From Toxonevra muliebris (Eukaryota; Arthropoda; Insecta; Diptera; Pallopteridae): DNA of 64,000 nucleotides. Each line of letters opens with the position of its first letter. Position 1 is the stretch's first letter. The stretch covers positions 86,618,400 through 86,682,399 of the forward strand of contig OY829328.1 in the NCBI GenBank assembly GCA_963691655.1, in the 5' to 3' direction. The notes under the pieces were generated by a model, which did no database searches, was not told where the DNA came from, and saw only the letters and a program-made list of their open reading frames with translations. Shown in pieces: positions 29,601-43,900 of the stretch. The translations under genes were made by a program, and so were the position numbers.

Positions 29601-32600
29601 GCATCACTGGTTTGTATGTGAAGTCGATAGAGAGTGAGAGAACGAGATTGAATGATAGTAAGTTTTGAGGAAATAAGTTGTGATTAAAATGAACGTGGTT
29701 AATTTTATATGCGATGGGTGGCTTCACACTGTGCATTGTTTGTGTAGATATTGTTCATGTTAATTAAAATGAGAGTTGTGTTGTAGAAGATTTCAAAAAT
29801 AGTTACTTATTCGGAAGTTCAAACTGATAACAGAGATTGAATTGCCTTTTCTCCTCTTAAATTTTTTAATACTAACACACTTTCATTGTCAGATTCCCTA
29901 ATGAGTATAAGACAGACGACCGATTTGTCACCTTCAATTAATTGTTTTCAATTTATTCAAATAATGTTGCGCAATATTATATCTAATATTTGCATATTAT
30001 TTTGTTATTGTGTTGGAGGTGTTCTGTCTATCTCGCAATGTCATTAAATTATTATTTTTGTGTTTATTCACCTTAGTTTTCAATTTAAAATTAATATATT
30101 TGTTTACAGTTTTAATGCAATTTTTGTTATTACTTTAGTTGCAAATTTCATGCATTTCACATAAACAATTTAATTTAATGTTGTATGTTTTTCCTATTAG
30201 CACAATTGCAAAGTGCTGGAAACAAATTGCGCGAAGAAAAACTCATTTAAACTATTTGCAATGCTTTTAAATTTTTTTCAAATTCATGTACTTTTGCAAT
30301 CAATTTAGAGAATATATTATTTTTATAATATTTTAAGTATGGCAACTATCGCTGTTCTCTTTCAAGGCGGATTTGCCGACAAAGTGCAGCACTCTCTTTT
30401 TGTTTTATTTTTTGTTATTAAGTATACGCTCTTTTAAATTAAGAGCGTAAAAACATCACATAAAATAAATTAAAAGAGAGTACGGCAGTCGGTCGATGAA
30501 TCCGCCTTCAATCATTGTTTTAAATTTCGGAGTCTTTTCTCCTCAAATTTCTTGAAGAATGGTTTTCTCGGCAGATCTAGTACCGGTCAATGTAGATTAG
30601 AGGTTTCAAGAATATCAGTTTTCAGTGTAATTTCGACAATAAACCATTATTGATATCCATAATTCTTCATTAAATTGTTACCTTGCTTGTTGTTTTCAAT
30701 GATCAGGTGCAAAGCCACCTTCTCTCATTGAACTGGAGCTTGAAAAGATAACTCCAACAGTAGAAAGTATCCGAAGTATATTTATTTTTATTTATATTTT
30801 ATTACCTTCTATATTCGTTTTTTTCTTAGTCTCCAGGCCCAAGATCTAACTATATGTAGGTGCCTATTAAGACAACGTTCTCATTGTATTCTACATTTCA
30901 ATGTTTCAGGTTGCCAGAACATGAGTTTGAAAATACCAGGATATGCCCAGCAGTCAAAAAGGTCGAAGTGCTCACTAGGTCAATTCCCCTATTGTTTTCT
31001 ATATTCTTGTGCATTGCTTTTTTGATCATTGTATTTCTGATTCTCCAGATTACTAGAACATGAAATTAAAATTATATGGATCGGAGAAATCGAATTTTCT
31101 ACTTGATTTTTCATAAAAGAAATCAATTTTACTATTTGTCATTAGCGCCCTCTGATTAGTGGAAATACTTAAAACTTCCTCTTTGATTTCCTGTTTAAAA
31201 CAAGTTAGTTTTGATTTCTGCTAAAAAATTATAGAGTCCTTAAAACTCTTCACTATCTTCACCCACATTTCAATCCAAATATCTTGACATCATCAATTCA
31301 CAGCACAATAACTTCAAATCGAATCAGGTTTCTGCACAAAGCTCAAGCTTGTAGCTCGTACATAAATGGCACATAACAAATAGTCAGATTTGTATTAGAA
31401 ATATATTAAACAAAAAATAATAATAGCAAAAGAAAAATAGAAAAAAAAAAAATAAATAAATAGTGAATAGTTGCACAAAAGAGCAACAGCAAAGTAGTTG
31501 CACGCGCCGTAACACCAGCAACAACAGCAAAAACCCAAAAACCCACAAATGTGTGGCATCATGTGCAGCAGCAGCCAGTAACCAGCAGAAACAAATCGTC
31601 AAGCTTGGTTAGCGATACAGTTGTAGTGGCAAACAGCAGGCGGCAAGCAAATAGTAACAGCAGCAGCAATTGCATTCAAGACAGGCTTCTTATTCCTTAC
31701 AAAACTGGTTAAATAAATGTTGTTGTTGAATATTGTTTACTATGATGACGATGTTGATTTTTCTGCTATTGCTGATGTAGACGCTTGTGCTAGATGGTTG
31801 CTGCACATCGTCAAAGTAGTCAGTGGTAAGAGTTAAAGTTTTTGGCTGTATGTATTAGTGTATCACTGGCTATAAGTCTTCTTTTTAGCTTTAGCTTCTT
31901 TCTACTTGCTGCTGTGTTGCTACCTATTGCTGCTGCAACTTCTCTTCAACCTGGTTAGCAAATAAATTGCATACATTTCTTTCTATGCTATTGAACTCTA
32001 GCTAAGTTTTCCGCTAAATCAGTTTGTATCGAAACGTTTGTTAGTGTGGAAAGAAAAATATTATATTTGATTTGAAAGAAGACAAAAACGACGACGGTCA
32101 ATAAAAGTATTTGATATAGAAAAAGAAAAGGAAAAACTAAAACAAAAGTGACACATTTAATTTGATTTTTGGTTCTAAATTTTTCCAATAAATGTCTTAA
32201 TTACAAGTTTTGAAGTGAATTTATGTAACTTTTGGTTTTAAAGTTATCATGCTAAAGTGTGATCTAAAAAAAAAAAAAACATTTAAAATCTTGTTTGAAT
32301 AGAGCAATGCTCTAGCTTTCAATAAAGAAAAATGTGTTATAGTGTTTGCCAAATGTTACTGGTTTTCACTAAAAACTATTGAATTTTCAAGTTTGGAAGT
32401 TATCACGTTCTAGTGCTCAAATAAAAATCAAACCAGAACATCTAGTTTTCATGGAATTAACTCTCTATGATTTTTGCAAAAAGTGTTTAAGTGTTTTCGT
32501 TGGAGTGACCTAATTTTTTTTCAAAATACTTTTATATGGAAATCATAAATATTTGAAAGAGAATTTAAGTCTTCGAGTTATCAGCGCTGAATTTGTATGC

Positions 32601-35600
32601 TCAAAAAATTTCTCTGGAAGCATTAAATTTTATTTATAATTAATTTTAAGAGAAGCAGTTTAATGTTTTGTGTTCATAATACTCGTATAAATATAAGGAA
32701 GTTAACGTGGTGGCGCAAGTTATGATAGCGTGGTATAAAAGGTTCCCAGTTCAATTCCCCCATGGAATAAAATTCAGGCACCACTTCCTGGCAATGGCAA
32801 ATTTTCAAAAGTATAATTTTACTTATAAAAGTTACTGGTTTCGAAATATATCTACAAGAACAATTTTTTAGATCAAAAATCTGGCTAGTTACAAAATTTG
32901 CCTAAATGGCCTAAACTCCTTTCAATTTTTCATGACTGAGCCAATTCCTCGAAAATATCTAAAAAAAAAAACACAAATCGAGAATATTGACTGATGAGAG
33001 CATTACGAAACACTTAAATGAAAATTCTTCCTACCCGCAATCTCAGAATCTGTTAGTACTTCCATAAATAGATGTATGTAGGGTACATTCTTATAGTCTG
33101 CTATACATTAATCGCATTAATTTCTTTCTATATTATATAGGAACTAAAATAAAATGATTCACTGCAGCTTTCGAAGTTATAGCATAATTCTACTAGTCTC
33201 TACAATCTAATACGATAATGTTTCTTTACAGCAAAATTGCTTTAACGTACAGCTCAGAAATCTACGGGTTGTAGTTGAGTCAATTGCTTACTGCATAGAT
33301 TCTTTTCCCACAGCGCAACTCGAATTCAAAGTGCATTAAAATTCAGAGGCGATTTAAACTGCTTCAAACAGGATGTTAGTTAAGCTTGTAAGTAAAGAAG
33401 GCAGCAATAGCAACCGAGCAGCACAGCAGCAAATAAAGAAAGACAGATAGATAAAAAAAAACTGACCCAATTTAGAAAATGAAAAGAATTTTTTCAGTTG
33501 GCAGGCAATAGCTAAGCACTAAACAGGTTTACTTGACATTTATGCACTTACCTCACTCACTAAAAGTTTAAACATAAAGTTAAAACTATATATTTTTTCC
33601 CCTTTTTATAAAACTTCCTCTGGCCATAAATACTCAAAACACTTTTCTCAAATATATATACATACATGCGGAAGTCAATTGGAAAATTGCAATAAGAAGT
33701 AACTAAAATCAATTTGAATAAAATGAAATATGAAAAATAAACATAAAAGAAACTTGAAACTTGATTATGTTTTGTGTCTTGCATAATTTAAGGTGTAAAC
33801 AGGAAAAAATTAAATAAAATTTTGTATTTCTCCTATAGGAAATTTAGTTCTTCTCTATGCAGCAGCAGCAGCAGTGTAAAAAATTAGCTTACATAATATT
33901 AACGCTTAAAAATGCTTACTTGCAGTTAGTATGAGTTTGCCGACTGCCAACTTGTACAAAGTGAAAAGTAAACAAAATTTTGAAAATTATTGGAGCGTGA
34001 TATAGGTGGAAAAAAGTTGGAAAAACAGAAAATTTGCAGTAGTAAATCCTACGCAAATTTGAAAAGTGGAGTAATTAAAACAACAGCAGAAACTAATTGT
34101 ATAGGGTAGTTAGCACCAAAATGGTTATGATCCTAATGAAACTATTACAGGCTTAAGTAGATTGCTAGCAAAAGCTTAAAATATGCAAAAGAAATATGAA
34201 TGCAACAGAGTTTTTGGAAAGAGAAATGACAAAATTCTGCTAAATATTAAAAGTAGCAATCACAATCGTTGAATTTAAAAAAAAAAAAAATATGGGTGCG
34301 TCCAAGGTACGCAGGAGATTTGATGTGCAAATTGTCAAGCCAACTGCATGCCATACATATACATAAACTCAGTCATATGCCTGGTTTTCACTATGTCAAA
34401 TTACATGTTAGTAAATTTCATATAAGAAATTCTCTCTCTTTGGCAGGGAATATGACATAGTGACAACCAAACATTAGGTATATAACTCAAAATCAGCAGA
34501 TGTAAACGGCAGCTCCCAAACGACTGTGTTTACGTCAGCTGATTTTGACACATTACCATAGAGCACATGAAATGACACTGAGAGAGAGAGAGAGCCTATG
34601 GCGACGTCTCTCCTTGTATAGCATGGTCGACTTCCCCACGTTTAACATCAATAAATAATTTTACCATGAATAAATGTACATAAGGATTTTGCTTTCGGTC
34701 TATGTATATAACGTATGTATATGTGTAAGTAAATTGAGTGGAACATACCGAATGGATCCGAAGTTCTCTCTCATATACATATAAACTCCGCTCTCTTTTC
34801 TTAGTTGCTTGGAGTAGCACTTTCATGCCGCGCAGCAAATAGAGCAAGAGGGGCACATCGTGCGATACAGTTATTTACATTTTACACATTTTTGAAATTT
34901 GTCCAGATGTTTATACATCAAAAATGTTAAACCAAATGTGCAAAAATGCAGAATTGGCCCATTTTTGATCATCTATCAGGCAAAAATTACATAGGAATCC
35001 ATTTAACTCCACAATAATCTGAATTCTTACAGAACTATATATTAGTCAAATTTCCAATTACTGCCCATATTCATACCACCTACGCTTTTTTACACACTAT
35101 ATTACATATAAAACAAAATATAAGTGTTTTTCTAAAACTACTTGTTGCCATTTTTCTTTGGCAGACATTAAGCTTAATTTAATTGATGATGCAGAAATAC
35201 AAATAGCAGGAAAAAGGAGTAATCATAGTAAAAGAGAAGATGATATAGTAAAAGAAATAAAATAAAAGGCGTAGTTTGTCTAGCTACTATTAGCGAAATG
35301 CGAAAAATAGCATTAAAACAGTGTTACCGTGTTATTATACATTTTATCTAGACACTTATTTTACTTTTATTTTTTTATTTCTTTCTTTCTTTCATTTTTA
35401 ACAAATTGCATGTCTCTGTGTATTGTATTTGTTGCTGCTGCTAAAGTTGTGCAGAATTAATCGTTTTATCATGTTAGCTATTAATTAAGCAGCAGCAGAA
35501 ACCACAATTTTATATTGAAGTTCTTTTTATTTTTTTTGAAAATTTGTGGCATGTACAAATTGTACTATCATTTTGATTAAATGACAATGTCTATTGCAAT

Positions 35601-37380
35601 GTCGGATTATCTTTGTGATTGTCTATCTGTCGGTCTGTCTGTCTATATTAATTAAAATGTTGCTGTATTTTTGCTTTGTCGAAATTGGAGGTAAAAAGAA
35701 ATTTAGAAATTGATTTCTTATTTATGCGGTTTTTTTTTTTTTTATTTTACTAAAAAACAAATATTTTTCTTTTACTAATTTCTTCTTATCACAAAAAATT
35801 AATAATAAAAAAGATGTTGGGAAAACACTGGGGGATCTCCAAAGAAGAATTGTAAGAAAGGTGGGAGGGGGTTTCAAGTTTTTAACCCTTGGAATTCAGG
35901 AGCAAATTAGTTAATCAGTGAGTAAAATATTTAATTTTTTGAGCATTAAAATTCATTCTAAGAATGAATTTTTCTCTTGAATCATTTTCTTTCGAAAGTC
36001 AAATGAAATAATTGTTTTTAATTTTTATTGCTTTATTATATATTCCACATTTGATTACATTTCATATGAAATATTGGTGGCTTCCAATTTATTTTAACCT
36101 CTTGTATAATTTCTTATTCAATTAAATGTTCAACTTTTTGTTCAACTTATTGATCACGTTTTTGTTGAATGTATTGTTCAACTTCTTGCCCAGTTTATTG
36201 TTCAACTTTTTATGTATTTTCTTATTCAATTTATTGAGCAATTTGCTATTCAACTTCTTGTCCAACTTCCTTTTCAACTTATTTCTAAAGATCTTATTCA
36301 GCTTATTGATCACATAAAGTCCTCATATATTAAAATTGTTTCTTCCATAAAATGCGTAGTTTAATGGAGAACAAAAGTGGTTTTGTTGTTCCAAAATTTG
36401 TGTGAAATTTTCGGGTGTGCCAGATTCAAGAGCCAACCAAACCATTTCCATAGAGTTTTTCATAAATATCGAACCTATGTACGAAGTTTCCCATGCTTAG
36501 AAACATAAACTCATACCAGTTTCATAATAAAGTACAAGAATAAACCATTCAAATTGTTGTCCGATCCGACTTTTACTCGCCGAAACTCGGATTCAGTGTC
36601 GAAAATATCTTCGAATTCTTGCGCATAAAAAAACGAAGAACTGCTACTACGCAACGTTTCTCTTCTAATTTGTTTACGGACTTAAAATTTGAAAGAGTGA
36701 AATATTTTAATACAATGCTTTTTAAACTGTGCATATAGCGACATCTATAGACATTAGACATTATTTATTGAGTGCAATTAAAGCAATTCAAATGCATGAT
36801 TATAAAAATTTTAAGTTTTTTTCTTTATTACGATTTTAAATATATTCAACAATTTTTCAAAAAAATCCTTGTGTATCTCCGACGCATACAAAATTTAAAC
36901 TCAATGCAGTTTCATTTGATAAAAATCCAATTAAAATACTTTATAAGTTAATATCGTATACTTCGAGCTGAAGTAAATTGTATTTACCGCATCAACACAG
37001 ATAACAATTCAATTCGCGTATGTATGTGTGACACTTAATAACAACAAATAAATAAAAAAGAAACGAAAATTATGTCATCAAATAATAAGCCGCTTACTTT
37101 TACTTACTTATATTAGCTCATTATAAATATTCATTTGCCAAAGGAAATAAATTAATAGCAAATAAGCAAATCAAAATTTAACATTGAATAATTGCAAACA
37201 ACTTGAATTGAAGATATTAAAAAATACAATCAGTTTGTCCATCAAAATGTCCGATAATGTAATTGTGAAAAGGATAATTACTAAGATTACATATTAATGC
37301 CAAATAAAGCAGACACATGAAGACAGTAGTGGATAGTTGAAAAAAAAAAACAGAAAAAATGCTTACAAAATTTAATAGGT

Positions 37381-37416
<36 letters not shown>

Positions 37417-37910
37417 ATTTATATGCAGCATGTACAAACTTGGATTACAATCACTTTATTGTACTGCATTTATTATTGTATTTTGGGATAGCCAGCCAGC
37501 AATAATAATCAAAAAGCCGCAGTTTCGCAGTCGCACTCACAATATAATTGCAGCATTTCGCATAGACATGAATGTTGTGTGAGTATATTGCATGATCGCA
37601 TGTGAATGAATGAGCAACAACAATTGTTGTTATTGTTAAATTGATAATCGTTTATTTGCAACTTGTTTGCCAAATATATGTTACTACAATCAATAGACAA
37701 TAAACATTTAAACCAACGTACATACAATACAAATACAACACACATTGGCAAGCTAAAAACTAGTATTGTTGATATTATGTATAAATAAATGTAAGATTTG
37801 TAACAAATATGAAAGATATTTTTTTTTTTTATTGCCAATATTTTCAACAAGTTTTGTGTACTTTTTTTTCATTCAGGTTTCTTTCACTATTTTTCTATTC
37901 AACCAGTACC

Positions 37911-37941
<31 letters not shown>

Positions 37942-40900
37942 ATAAGAAGAAAAGTGGTAGACATTTGCACTTATATGTGCACCTAGTATAAATTGCATAA
38001 TATTTGAGAGGATTTAATCGTTTAAGGCGATTTTCTAAATGTCAAACGTTAACCAATTATAAAATAGCACAGTTGTTAAGTTTAAGCTTTTATTATAAAA
38101 CAAAAAATTAGTTACATATTATTTTTTTTTTCAATTTTTACGATTGTGTTGATTGAAAATCGTATAATTTTTATTACTGGTTGTTAATTTTACAACAAAA
38201 ATTCAATGACAATTATACAGAGTGTGGTCTTAGCTGCCAAGGCTATCATCTTAATATAATACAACACTTTACTTCATATAAAGAAATCTCTAATAGTATG
38301 CAATACAGTGGTTTTTAAACTGCGCACACAACGACATCTTTTGAGCAATTTTATAGAACTGCATAAGTTTATGTGTTTTTTCGAATACTAGCAATCAATA
38401 TAAGTACATAAAGAAAAGTTTCTGAAATTGAACATGTACCTTCTTCAATTAACCCCCTAGCTCTCAAGCGTGCCTCTAGACAGCCTTAATCAAAACGGGT
38501 GTAATTACCAACTTAATACTGTTTTGTTGCTACATTTTATCATATCCTTTATAGAATTTTCCAAGCTTTTAAAATAATGCATCAGTTATGCGTATTACAG
38601 ACATTAGCGACAGTCAAAGTCAAAATTTTATGAAAAACAGGAAAATAATTATTTTGATTGAATATGACATATAAATAAAAAAGTAAAAAAAAAATACTTC
38701 CAGTCATTCTAGCCAGCTGTAACTAGCTGTGTATTGAATTTTTGAATTTTTTATAAAAAAAAATATTTAATTACATAAAACAAATTGATAAAAAGTTTAT
38801 TCAACTCAAATACTTTTAAGCATTCAACCTTTCCGGCTTTATAAAACCACATCCCTTTAAATTTTTTTGGAGTTTGAGATCAGATTTTTACATCAAAATT
38901 TATCATTCGCAATTTTTTTTTAAATCAATTAAAAATTTGGAAACTAGAAGGTTAAATAGATATATTCCTATGGTTCTGAAGAGGAAAAACTAAGTGTGAA
39001 TTGGAACACACTAATTTTAAAGGGAGCCCTGGATAAATAAAGATTAAAATAAGGGAACCTTCCAATTATTTCAAATTGAAAGTAAAATACGTATACAAAA
39101 TTCGAATTCGTACATTTATTATTTATAATTAAAAGACGGGAATATTATATTAATGCTTAGAATTTATGTTTTGAGTTTCGAGGAATAATACAATTAGCCT
39201 GTGATAGCTAAAATTTAAAATAAATACTTTTGATTCAATTTTCTGAAGATGTATGGTAAATACCGCATTGTTGTTCCGTACCGTATTGTTGTTCCGCAGT
39301 TTGTTGTTGCTTCTCTCGGGTTGACTCTTACGAAATTCTTTAAGTTTATTTTAAATATGAGAAAAAGATTATTATAGGTACATGAACAGACACTGAGAGA
39401 GTCGACATCGTGATTGGGCAGAGACATCGGCTCTCTCAAAGTAATTTCAAGGGATTTACTGTTATTGTTGTTATAGTTCAAATATTTTATATACATAAAT
39501 ATGAGAGAAAGTGCTCTATGTGTTGTTCTTGACTTTGTTTGTTTACTGTCTCTTTATATATGCATATCCAACAATGCCAACATATATTGTTCATCAAATA
39601 TCTTCAAATTCTGCCAATAATAATGTTATCAATTCTATGCATCCATAATTAGCATACACTACTCAAATGAATCTGAAAAACAAAACCTTGGCTGCATAGA
39701 TTCCCATTGAAAAAACAAATGTATGCCAAACAGTAATGCCTCATAAAAAAATTCAAAATATTTGTATAAATGATTCATAAACATTATCCCATTATTCTCA
39801 TGAATGGTTTTCTTTGAATGTAAACCTATATACTTGAGACTATAAAACATTAACTATAATTGTTGTAATTAAATTTTATGGCCACAAAATGATGGCATTT
39901 GGTTTTCACAATTCTATTAGTTTGGTATATTCGATGTTTTTCCTTTTCATTTAAAATATTCTAAAAGAAACTAATTAGAATATAGTATCTTAGGTAAAAT
40001 AAAACTTTAGATCAATGAACTTTTACAGGTAACTAGTGGAAATATTCAAGTATCTTGAAAAGGGTTCAATGACTTTCTTAATATGTATACAAAAATAAAT
40101 TTAAATATAACTAAGCTTACAAATCACATACTGTAATGCTTTGAAAACATTATAAAGAAGATTAAAGCACGTTTCAAGAACATTTCTAAAACATTTTAAA
40201 ATACCTTACAAAATACATAGATATTTTACATATGTTGTACATATAAATGCATGCAACAAATGTGTCAAAAAAATATTTACTGCTTCTGCAATAAGCTACA
40301 AACAAGAAGAACAGTCTTCAGTTTTATTAGAAAGTTTCAAACAAGCAAGTAATTAATTGCATTCAACTAAAAACTAACACCACGTGATGCCATCGTACTA
40401 CATCACCAGCTAATAAATACTATAAGATTACCCTAGAAATAAAATGATAAATAAATAGGGAAAATTCTGCTACATATATCCAGCAATGAAATACAAAATA
40501 CGAGTATGTAAATAAATGAGATATGTTTCTAAAAATAACACACGAACATATGGAATAGTTAAGTTATTACCCAGCAAGAAAAGAAAGCATGCTTAAGCGC
40601 TTTCCCTACCAGCCAGCACTGAGCGTTTTTATTTTGTAAGGTTAGAATTCTCAAAACAGAAATCTACTGAATTTGAAGAAAAACGAGCATTTCAAGATTG
40701 TTTCTAGATTACTTGCAATTATTTGCTTTAATTTTTGCAATGGTTAAAACAGAAATCTATGCCGCAGCCTTCTTAGAAATACTCTGGCTCTGACTGAATA
40801 CTACGGAAAAATTATCTCCTCTTTTCCCCAATGTAAATCTTTGGAAATGGATATTTGGAAGAACTTCGCAAAGAAGGGAAACTTCTGTACTTTTAAGGGA

Positions 40901-43900
40901 AGCAAATTAGAAAGAGATACGAAAGAAAGGAGAGAATACTTCTGCATTAAAGAGGATTCAATGACCAAATTTCGTACTCACTTTTTTTTTTTTTTGTTTT
41001 TCATATGAGATTTTTCGCTCTCTTAAATTAAGATCGTAAAACTTCATATAAAAAAAACCAAAAAACGGTTGATGAATCTACCTTTAGTATTTATGGAATC
41101 TTTCGTCTTGAATGTTTGGTATTTAACATCAATTCTACGCTTTATCTAACAAAGAAAATTTCACCAAAAATGTATATCATGGAGTGTGTTGGCGCTCTCT
41201 TTAGCTCTATCGCTTCAAATCTTAACCATTGGGTATACTATTGAGTTACAAGTTAAACCAGAACTATTGAAGGCGTCGTTAGGCGCTTCTTGCTTTGATT
41301 TGTTTACTTAGGTCGAACGTCAGTCAGGCGAACATACAGAAATACACACAAACATCCAACAACAGCATTTACCTTGAGTAGTTTGGTTGCTTGGTGGATT
41401 ACACACACACATGATAGCCATCGTCAACAAAAACAGAATTGTCGATATCTTGTACGTCTAGCATGTAGAGGCATTAACACTTACTGTTGTAGTGCATTAC
41501 TACTGCTGGTTCTTCTTGTTGTATAGAGCCATCATTCATATACACCTTTCCAGCAAATAAATACCTTACCCTATCTTCCGTATAAACATTGCCTTTATTT
41601 TGTTACCCTTGAATTTTTTTTTATTGAAAATAAACAGATATATTTTCCATTCTAATTTCAAGGCATAATTGAATGTTGTGCATTTTTCATCTAACACAGA
41701 CATTTTCAATGTATGCCTGCATGTTGTGCATTTTCAGGAAGAATCAATTCCATTTAGTTGCACATTGCCTGCATTCGTGTTCACATTAGTCAGTGATTTT
41801 TTTCTTGCTACTTCTTTTTCTGTTTTCTTCATTTTGTGAAATTCTGATTGAAAAGTTAACTTCTTAAATTGATTTTATACTTTTTTCCACTTTTAATTTT
41901 GATTTGTTCATCGTCTACAAAGTGCAAAAAACAAGTGCTAGCAAAAAATGGTAGCTGGAAAAGCTGTGCAAAATAATCAATTGAAACTTTCATTTACGGT
42001 AAGATCATCAAGATCGATTCATCTTTTATTGGAAAAATCTAGTGTAGTGTAATTATTGTATTGAAGACTTTTTATATAAAATTATGAAATATGTGAAGCG
42101 CATTTCCTCATTTAGATTTTCAGAATCAAGTTAAAAGATTCTTTTCGCGATCAGTGTTCTCGATTGATGAAGATCAGTTCTCATATGTAGTGACTTGGAG
42201 TTGCGTTTTATGTGAGCAATTTTTAAACAAACTTAAATGAACTTCCTCATCTAAATTTCTTAGATGAAGTCAGTGGATATTTTTCGCGATCAATAGTCTC
42301 GATTAGGGAAGATCGATTCACCTTTCATAGAAAAGCTTAGCTAAGTTTATTGAATTGAAAAGAGAAGATTTTAATTGAATTTTCTGAATCAACTCAACAT
42401 TTTTTTTCCTGAATTTATATAGCTCATGATCAGTTATATCGTTGTATGAAGATCACTTCTCCTTTGAGCTTTTTAAGTAGAGTTAGTCTCAAATTTCTTC
42501 TGAACTTGCATTTAAAAGATTTTTCGTTATCCTATTAGTATCTAATATAAATTAATAAAATCTAAAAAGTGTTTATGATTTCCATAATAAGCTTTAGAAA
42601 AGAATTCAAATAAAATGAAAATGATTGACTTTAAACAAAATCCATTTAAAATGAAAATAAATCCAGTAACTGGAGAAAATCGCATAGGACGCAGCTGTTT
42701 GAGAGCACGTCTAGTATTTCGCTGGAAGACATGGGTATGTGAAGAGACGATATTCCCGACTTCCTCCAGCCAAAATTTAAAAGCTAAACACTTAAAACTT
42801 AATATTGAACTATTTTTTCTTCTTTTTTTTAATAAATTCAATTCTTTTCTTTTAGGCTGAATTGGCTGATGTATTACGTAAACGTCGCAATCGCCCCGAT
42901 GCTTCCGATGAGGATCTAGGATTACCACGTAGTCCTGCATCACCGCAACGACATCAAAATAATAGCAATGCAACAAATAGTAGTAGCAATGGTGTTTCAT
43001 CATCTGGAGGTGCACGTCAATACAAGATCACTACAACTACTTCATCTAATACTACAGCAGGAACAACTGCGGGTGGCAATCAAAGTAGTGAAAAATCATC
43101 CCTCAGCTTATTGAGTATCAATAGCAATGATAATGATGATTTTCTACTAGCATCAACAGCAAATAATACTGCTACCGATATATCAAACTATTCGCTATCG
43201 AGTAGTGGTAATCGTTTTACACGTTCATCCACAGTATCTTCAACATCCGATGTACAATATCGTCAACATACGTCAACTACACTGTCATCGACGAATGCTA
43301 ATCGTAACCATCATAGTTTTGATGATTCCACTTCAGCGAACAGAGATGAAAGTGATTTTTTTAGTGCCGCAACGAATTCATCTTATCAGCGTTTATCGCA
43401 TTCAGCAGCCAAGCATAAAATGGCTATAAGGCCAATGAAAAAGAAGGGGGGACCTAGTCGTCATCAACGGAGAACTTTAGAGGTATGAAATTTTTAAGGT
43501 TTAAAAGTTTTTCGAAGTTGATGGAATGAAATTTAATGTTGCTGTTTCATTTTTATAGACTTCCATACCAGAAGCCAATGAGGATAGTTTGAAAATGGGA
43601 GGTGGTAAACATAATTTCATGGATCATGTTGGTAAGTTACAATATAATTAAAGTAGCCAGTAAGGGAGAGATGGGCAGCATTCAGTGGCGGATCTAGTGT
43701 TTCATTTGGAAGATTTTGATTTTGCTAAATTAGGAGAAACTTTAAAATACCAAACATATATGGGCATTCAGACCAAAAACTTATTCATAACTCAGACCAA
43801 ACTTCAAACCCGATGTAGGGTCCAAAATTTAAACTGAAAAATAGATAAAAAAAAAAAACGGACCAAAAATGGGTCCTTTGTTCATATAGACCTAGACCTG

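Larger units (their letters stand above)
27866..42855 (+). other. Long intron (15 kb) rich in mobile DNA
   Basis: From the GTGAGT donor to the TTTTCTTTTAG acceptor. It contains the hAT-like element, MITE copies, a foldback, a 12-bp minisatellite, a (TA)n tract at 37387-37414 and two candidate alternative first exons, listed separately. CAG/CAA-rich stretches at 31480-31680 and 33400-33450 resemble fly 5' UTR sequence, but no start codon with a matching donor was identified there. The rest is unremarkable AT-rich DNA. Confidence 0.75.
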
